Position numbers and translations under genes: made by a program. From NCBI GenBank assembly GCA_001683735.1, contig LUGG01000020.1, positions 372,001 to 436,000 of the forward strand: 64,000 nucleotides of DNA, in the 5' to 3' direction. Position 1 is the first letter of the stretch. Each line of letters begins with the position of its first letter. This document shows, one piece after another, positions 58,490 to 64,000 of this stretch. The notes beneath the pieces were generated by a model. The model searched no databases. It was not told where the DNA came from and saw only the letters and a list, made by a program, of their open reading frames with translations. Source of the DNA: Grifola frondosa (Eukaryota; Basidiomycota; Agaricomycetes; Polyporales; Grifolaceae).

Positions 58490-60058
58490 CTACGGACGCA
58501 GTTCATGATGTGACTCTGCACTCCCTGCTGCAACTGGCTGAGACAATGGAGGGGTCTGGCGAGGTATGAATTCCCTCTGCTTTCCCTTTGTCATCATGGG
58601 AACCTTTACGCTATCAAAGACTTGTTTTCGATAGCTCCGGGTTTCCCTCTGAGACTTCTCCACTGGTAGCACCATAACCTCGGGATCAGATTCATCATCA
58701 GAATCTATCAGCGATTTCCCATAGGTTATAAAGTGCACATTGGGTACGATTCTCCGAATCGCCTGGACCCAATTCTCGTTCATGTCCTTCCGAAGAATAC
58801 TCCCATTCATGTCGGTGATCCGTCCTCGATAGTCTTTGAGGATGAATCCTTTAACCAACATTTCCTGAATGGATGGGCAATTTCCCACAATATGGCCTGG
58901 CTCTCCACATCCATAACAGCCCGGTCCATAAGGTCTCCTGTCAAGGAATCTCCCTGGGTCCGGTCTGTCATATCTTGGAGGTGAGATTTCCTGCTGCCTC
59001 GTGTTCTGTAACTGGTTGACACGAGGCATCTGTAGGCATTGTGCAACCAATGGATTTATGGCTGACGCCTGCAGGAATAGCTGACCATACTTTGGATCGT
59101 CAATCGACAGCTTGTTCATCTGCTGAACTAGCCTGTCAATTTCTGGTACGTCACGATCCTTGGGTGCCTCCTTCTTCTTTACTGAGCTTCGCAACTTTGG
59201 CAGTGGTTCCGCGACGGGGACTTCTTCGTCCTCCGAGTCACTATCAAAAGTGACCGTCCGTCGCTTGGTCCTCTTTGTCGATTGTTTCTTCGGCAACCTC
59301 TTCCGTGGAACGTCTTCTTCGTCACTGCCTTCGTCGCTAGAGATGTCACTGTCAAACTCGAAATTCTGCCGGTCTATACCATCGGAATCTAATCGCTCTG
59401 TATCGAAGCGATCACGAGACAGAATGGACTCTGCTGTCTCGTTAATTAGATCCGGGCTATAGGGATCCTCAGGTCTGTGGTGTGGTTCCTTCATAAGCAT
59501 ACGAAACTCGAGTTGCCTCCGGAATCTTCTTGGCAGACCTGCCCATAGATAGAATGCATAATCCTCGTCATCAAGTTTATCCCTACCCTGCAGCCATCCA
59601 GCAATCCTGATAAACTTGCGCATGAACCTGCGCCAGTCTTTCAACTCCTGTATCGGTTCTTTCCGATGACGAGCCGCAAACATCTGTAGGTCCTTCAAGC
59701 GAAACCTCTTCTCTTCAAGGTCCGCATTAAAGAAGGTCATGATGTTGGCACGAAGCTCATCCCAGGCCTGCTTCCGGTAACTGGAGAAACCCTCAATGGT
59801 CTCCTTCACCGTCCTGGAACAATACTCTGTTACTCGCTCGCATTTCTGCGCAGGGGTGAGGTGATGAAGTGCAGCCAACTGGTCGTAGTGGCTGAGGAAC
59901 TTCCGCACCTCGGATGCCTCTCCTCTAAACTCCTCCGGGGCGTTCTTGCCTTTCCGGAATGGCATATTGAGATAACTCTTTATGCCATACCCACTGGACA
60001 TCTGACTGGCCAGTGAAGGACTTACATCGCCTGGTACGTCACGTATATCTGTAAACAT
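58490..60058 (-). CDS. Retrotransposon Gag
   Basis: ATG at 60058, about 522 residues. The N-terminal half is a helical retrotransposon-gag (capsid-like) domain: NAPEEFRGEASEVRKFLSHY, KQAWDELRANIMTFF and YAFYLWAGLPRRFRRQLEF. A basic/acidic linker follows, then one CCHC zinc knuckle (CYGCGEPGHIVGNC, CX2CX4HX4C) at about residue 381-394, which binds RNA. It lies just inside the 5' LTR and primer-binding site, as expected for the first gene. Confidence 0.93.
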   Translation of the reverse strand: MFTDIRDVPGDVSPSLASQMSSGYGIKSYLNMPFRKGKNAPEEFRGEASEVRKFLSHYDQLAALHHLTPAQKCERVTEYCSRTVKETIEGFSSYRKQAWDELRANIMTFFNADLEEKRFRLKDLQMFAARHRKEPIQELKDWRRFMRKFIRIAGWLQGRDKLDDEDYAFYLWAGLPRRFRRQLEFRMLMKEPHHRPEDPYSPDLINETAESILSRDRFDTERLDSDGIDRQNFEFDSDISSDEGSDEEDVPRKRLPKKQSTKRTKRRTVTFDSDSEDEEVPVAEPLPKLRSSVKKKEAPKDRDVPEIDRLVQQMNKLSIDDPKYGQLFLQASAINPLVAQCLQMPRVNQLQNTRQQEISPPRYDRPDPGRFLDRRPYGPGCYGCGEPGHIVGNCPSIQEMLVKGFILKDYRGRITDMNGSILRKDMNENWVQAIRRIVPNVHFITYGKSLIDSDDESDPEVMVLPVEKSQRETRSYRKQVFDSVKVPMMTKGKQREFIPRQTPPLSQPVAAGSAESHHELRP

Positions 60059-60136
60059 CACTGGGACCCTGATTGCTAAACTGAACCTCCCAAATTGGAA
60101 ATGCCTGTAAAAACTAGACTTCTAAACTGTTTCCCC

Positions 60137-60152
60137 CTCGCGGTGGGCTCCA
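60137..60152 (-). other. Candidate tRNA primer-binding site
   Basis: On the minus strand, after the 5' LTR end ACGACA and a 4-base spacer AGAT, comes TGGAGCCCACCGCGAG. It begins with TGG, complementary to the CCA end of a tRNA. The matching tRNA would end CTCGCGGTGGGCTCCA. I could not assign which tRNA this is. It is not the tRNA-Ala at 41856-41927. Confidence 0.6.
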
Positions 60153-60156
60153 ATCT

Positions 60157-62366
60157 TGTCGTGAGTATGTGGTGTGAGATAGTAACCACTGTATAAAAGA
60201 TCTCGATAATCACCGAACCAAAAATAGAAAAATCTATCTGTGGCAGGGCGAAATATACGCGAAGGGAATCGAGGTATGAAATCAATTTTATACTGCACCA
60301 AGCTTGACGGGTTTTTCCTGCTTTCCCAGTTATAGGCCTGGCCGAATCCGTTGGGGGGTGTTATCACAATCACGAAGGTAGGTACGATCCCAAGTGAATG
60401 TTTAACGATGATACGATGATGACTTGCCCGGTACGTTTGTCACTTCTACCTCTCCTCGATATGTCTCCTGTTCTTCTGCTGATGCTCCCTCCGAGGAAGA
60501 CTTCTCTTTCCTGTCCTATCAACAGTCAACCTTGCCCACCTCTGTATGGGGTTGCTGCACTGCTGTGACCTGGAAACTGGGGACCAAGACTTCAACCTTG
60601 CCCACCTCTGTTGTGGGGTTTCCTGAAGTGATGTCCGGACTGTGGTAAGCAAGTCAACTGACTATGACTGCTTCTGGCTGTGAGACTTTGAGAGTAGAAA
60701 TCTGGTGTGATTTGGTATGGAGTGAAGTGGGGTGGTGGGGATACAGAATGGTATCCTTGCCGCCTTGGAGGTCCTCCTTGTTAGGGAAGTGCTGTGTCTG
60801 TGTGGCTGAGTGTGTACACCTATGTGCACACCTGTGATGACGTGAGATATCCCTGTGATACCTCAGTCAAGTGATCTAGTCTGCTGAGTCTGGGGGGAAT
60901 CTGGAGGGTGATCCAAATTCCAGTGGAGACTGTGTTTCTGGCTGCTGCTGGTGGATCCAGTTCTTTGATCCAGTTCTGTTGGATCCAATTCTCTTGGATC
61001 CAATTCTATTGCCCTCTCTAAGGCAAGAAAGGAGCTCTTTATATACCTTTTGAGAGGGCCCAGAATTCTCCCCGGACTCTTCTTCTCAGACTGTTCCAGC
61101 ACTTTCCGGGAGGCTCCAAGCACAAGAAACCATGGTAACTACTGTGCTAGAATCTTCCAGTCCTTTCCAAAGTGTTTTCCTGAATGTTCCAGCTGCATCT
61201 CCCTGCACTGCCTCTCTGACTTCCTCCAATCAGAGCTCTCCTAGGTCACCCGGCCCTCAGATTTGCATAGCTTTAGTAAGGCTCTTACAAATCTGGGGCA
61301 GGGGATTACAAACCCAAGGTGCCCTTTTCTCCATTTCAAGGACCTTTCTCTCACAGAGTACATAGCCTTGAAGACTTTGTCATCCATTTGAGATATTCCC
61401 TGACTAATGGAGGTCCTCTACCTTATAAATTTGCACAGCCTTAGTAAGGCAATCACAAATCTAGGGTAGGGCCCTTACAAATCTGGGGGAGTTAGTCTGC
61501 CACTTTGAGAAGCACATGGTCTATGGTTCCAGGGCTGTGAGTCTCCTGAAGGCTGTTCTACATCACCTCAGGTGGCTTGTGGCTGTGTATCCCTGTGACC
61601 ATTGCCATGCTTCTCTTTTCAAAGGCTGTACAGACTTTCCCAGGACTCTGCCTTTCTTCCAGTCCCTTCCAGAATTTGCTAACCTGATCTTCTTCTTCCT
61701 GTTTCCGCGATGTCCTGCTGTGTCCAACTCCTTGTCTCCTGACTTTCCTGCACCTGATTCTTTCCCGCACTCCTTCTCCTCATGACCCTCCATGCTTTCC
61801 CATCCCATCCTACTTGATTTAACGATGGTTGTCGTCGTTTACAAGCGGGTGAAGAGGGTAAATCATGGATTCCGGCTTCGTCATCTCGTTATCCGGACTG
61901 ACAGCGTATAGGGAATATCGCCACCAGGTCATTGCATAGGAGACGAGCGAATGCTGAACGTACTCGTATCGTACTGCGAAACCAATGGTGCAGGTGCCGT
62001 CGATGTGAGAAAGGGCGAGGAATATTCGTGTTTCCTGGTACTGGATGATGTGGTCGATATGGCCCGTGAACGTAATTCCGGATCGATCTGTAAGGTGCAC
62101 GAATCCGGACAGTGGCATGAGGTCGAATCCGGTGGCGAGTGTGTCGTATAATAGGATGGGGAACCGAGGATCGATTACCATGGGGCACCATGGCATGCGT
62201 CGATTGGGTGGGATTGGGTGGAGATTTGACATGATTGATGATGTCTAAACTCGATCCCGATGGTGGCCTTCGTGTGCTGTGCATATTACGGCACTCGGTT
62301 GACTTGGTTGCCAAAGATGGTTATTTTTGGCCCTGTCCAGGTACCAACCACGTTTGGTGCGTGACA
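60157..62366 (-). repeat. 5' LTR (right copy)
   Basis: 2210 bp and near-identical to 44301-46508. It ends GACA in + orientation and is followed by GCGC, the counterpart of GTGC before the left LTR. On the minus strand it carries the TATATAAAG box near 61038-61046, upstream of gag. Confidence 0.95.
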
Positions 62367-62900
62367 GCGCACACAGTTGTGATGTCACCGTGATATCCGT
62401 CCGAACTGTCTTCTTGCCGATTTTGCGCAATTCGTTACACACTGTGATAATATGATCGGCACGTTCAGCGTCACAAGACGCCTCGAGCTATAAGCAGTGT
62501 TAGTATCTTGGTATGAAACTCGATGCTAACGTACCGTCTTTTTAATCTCAGATTTTCGCGACGTGAAGCGCTTTTGTGCGTACGCCACAATTTTCTCCCA
62601 CTTGCCATCCTCCTCCTCGTGAATATTCACAGGGAGGCCCCAACGCTTTTGCTGCACGATTTTCTGCGGCCCGAATAAGTATCCATACATGGCACAATGC
62701 ATCTGTGAACGCACCAGCAGTGTTTTAAGGGGTGGTGCACCATCGTATTCAGGGATGGACGGTGAGAGAAATGCGTATAACATATTTATCAATATTTTTC
62801 TATAGCAGTAAGTCAGCTATGGGCATACAATGTAGTGAATGCTCACCTGAACACGCTCAGGTATCTCCCAGTTGATATCCGATGTGTTCGCGGTGGCTGT
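62367..62900 (-). pseudogene. 5' half of the host gene split by the retrotransposon
   Basis: Exons 62367-62487 and 62535-62702, plus an upstream exon ending at 62847 (INWEIPERVQ). They encode MHCAMYGYLFGPQKIVQQKR, WGLPVNIHEEEDGKWEKIVA, KSEIKKT and EASCDAERADHIITVCNELR, then DITVTSQLC up to the LTR edge. The region 62703-62840 is also open (LSPSIPEYDGAPPLKTLL) and may be coding. The continuation is at 43871-44300. I do not recognise the family. The true start lies further upstream and is not resolved. Confidence 0.65.
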
Positions 62901-63431
62901 TATATGCTGATAAATCGATATGAGCATGCAGCGTTCATGACGTCGTGTTCATCATCGTTGGCCTATATAAATCCACACGCAGAGGTATCAGTTACAAAAG
63001 GACGATCTGTGACAGAAGGAACATACCTGGATCCACTTGCGCAGAAGGTCTTTATTTTCTGGTTTCAATCGTTGGCCGCAGCTTGTATGTCCAGATATTG
63101 AAGCTGGCTGTGATTGCGGCGTTTGGCCGGAATCAGAGGCGTTGGAGGCACCGCGTCGTCCGCTGAGGTGTGCTGACTCGAATCATTCAATGGAGCCAGT
63201 CCAGTGGAGTCTGAAGCATCGGCGGGCTCCAGATGGATGTGATTCCGGTGAGAATGGCAGCGGTGGAGAAGAACGAAGGTCTGTGCTATTCAGCCAGCTT
63301 GAAAATTCGTCAGGGGGTGGGTCTGTGGCCATTGAACGAAAGGAGAGTGTCACAGGGGAATGTGACTCACTGGTTTCAGTCCGCCTTGGCTCAAAGCTGC
63401 CGACAACTCCGTCCGTTTCGTTGCGCATGTG
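62901..63431. other. Region upstream of the split gene and the terminal gene
   Basis: No firmly supported coding exon. It should contain the 5' end of the split host gene (minus) and the promoter of the gene starting at 63432 (plus). Confidence 0.35.
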
Positions 63432-64000
63432 ATGGCACGCCAGCGCAATCCACTTCCACCGGGTACGAATGCACACACTTACCGTGAACTGATTTATCTA
63501 AACATGTCAATGGCCCAGGCTTCGAGTCTGTGGATGATGCCACAGTGCGGTGCATTCATTGTACCGCCAACAGCGCTAGTGATGTTACATTCACGCGCCG
63601 CAATGTCAAGAAGCACGGCGAATCTACAAGACATCGTGACGCTGTTAGACGGGATCAAGACAGAGCTGAACAGAGGGCTTACCAGAGTGCACGCCAAGAT
63701 CGGGATATTGGTCCGGCGACACTGTCGAGTGTCACAGAGCCAGTGCGGAGAGCTGAGGCAAGTAAATCACCCGAAGAGCCAGATGTGCTAAGCTCCCTGT
63801 TTATGCTGGATGTGATGGTGGATGAAGAGGGAGAAGCAGTGACGTTTTCAGCTGGAGAAGTTGAAGATGAGCGTGAACGCACCCGCTTGCTCCGAGAGAT
63901 TAAAAATCTCGACTTTCTTGAGCATGATCACAGTGCCCGATTGTACGATTTTGAGTCGTTCACCAAAGAATCCGACGCAACAGTCACCAATGTGGCTGCG
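63432..64000 (+). CDS. N-terminal part of a transposase-like protein, runs off the window
   Basis: Exon 1 is 63432-63462 (MARQRNPLPP). A 56-bp intron ends in CCCAG, and exon 2 from 63519 is open to the end of the window. It encodes GFESVDDATVRCIHC, then TRRNVKKHGESTRHRDAV, a CxxC...H...H pattern like a short zinc finger. A charged helix follows (RDQDRAEQRAYQSARQ), then acidic sequence. The pattern is reminiscent, from memory, of N-terminal zinc-finger regions of Agaricomycete KDZ-type DNA transposons. The catalytic part would lie beyond the window, so this is a weak assignment. Confidence 0.45.

Larger units (their letters stand above)
44301..62366 (-). mobile_element. 18.1-kb Ty3-type LTR retrotransposon
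   Basis: Two direct repeats of about 2.2 kb (44301-46508 and 60157-62366) start TGTC and end GACA and bracket gag, aspartic protease, reverse transcriptase, RNase H and integrase, all on the minus strand. The order RT-RNase H-integrase places it in the Ty3 (gypsy/Metaviridae) group. The integrase tail has a GPF-type module and I see no chromodomain. The flanking 4-bp sequences GTGC and GCGC differ by one base but restore the frame of the split host gene. The LTRs appear nearly identical, so the insertion is young. A 5.5-kb segment between protease and RT (50138-55650) is not accounted for by standard functions. Confidence 0.95.

Noticed and set aside
1..64000. CRISPR arrays, operons or prokaryotic features
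   Set aside because: No regularly spaced repeats. Introns and gene content are clearly eukaryotic.

Overview
The window is nuclear DNA of a filamentous basidiomycete, most likely an Agaricomycete. Almost every gene is cut by short (about 45-60 bp) GT-AG introns. The conserved genes are fungal (raptor/KOG1, dynactin p150, a GRAM-VASt sterol transporter, a DUF4246 protein, adenosine kinase), and the repeats are of types common in Agaricomycetes (a very large Ty3-type LTR retrotransposon, a short element with long inverted repeats, a transposase-like fragment). I cannot name the species.

Layout. 0-8.3 kb: the 3' end of a Gly/Met-rich protein gene, a DUF3140 gene, a small unrecognised gene, a DUF4246 gene and two tandem thioredoxin genes. 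10.1-18.3 kb: a GRAM-VASt membrane protein (+) converging on a long AGC-type kinase with an N-terminal PX-like region (-). 18.3-24 kb: sparse, with one uncharacterised multi-exon gene and an inverted repeat. 24.0-27.4 kb: a remarkable gene that joins a 2H phosphoesterase, a dual-specificity-type phosphatase, a polynucleotide kinase and an RNA ligase. It is interrupted by an 830-bp element with 196-bp perfect terminal inverted repeats and 9-bp target duplications. 27.5-41.9 kb: housekeeping genes (adenosine kinase, a C2H2 zinc-finger protein, raptor, dynactin p150, tRNA-Ala). 43-64 kb: a small unrecognised gene, then an 18.1-kb LTR retrotransposon (44301-62366, minus orientation) that has split a host gene in two, then the start of a gene resembling DNA-transposon proteins that runs off the window.

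Recurring theme. At least 15 places show a conserved reading frame that continues one base out of register, and nearly all lie next to a mononucleotide run and need one extra base. They occur in essential genes and in the young retrotransposon, and the two LTRs differ only by single-base length changes where I compared them. The simplest reading is residual homopolymer undercalling in the assembly rather than gene decay. I therefore call these genes coding and mark the breaks.

How the genes relate. Raptor (TORC1) and the AGC kinase belong to growth signalling. Dynactin p150 belongs to microtubule transport and the GRAM-VASt protein to sterol transfer at membrane contacts. The 2H-phosphatase-kinase-ligase protein looks like a self-contained RNA end-healing and sealing enzyme. 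The genes are not arranged as a functional cluster.
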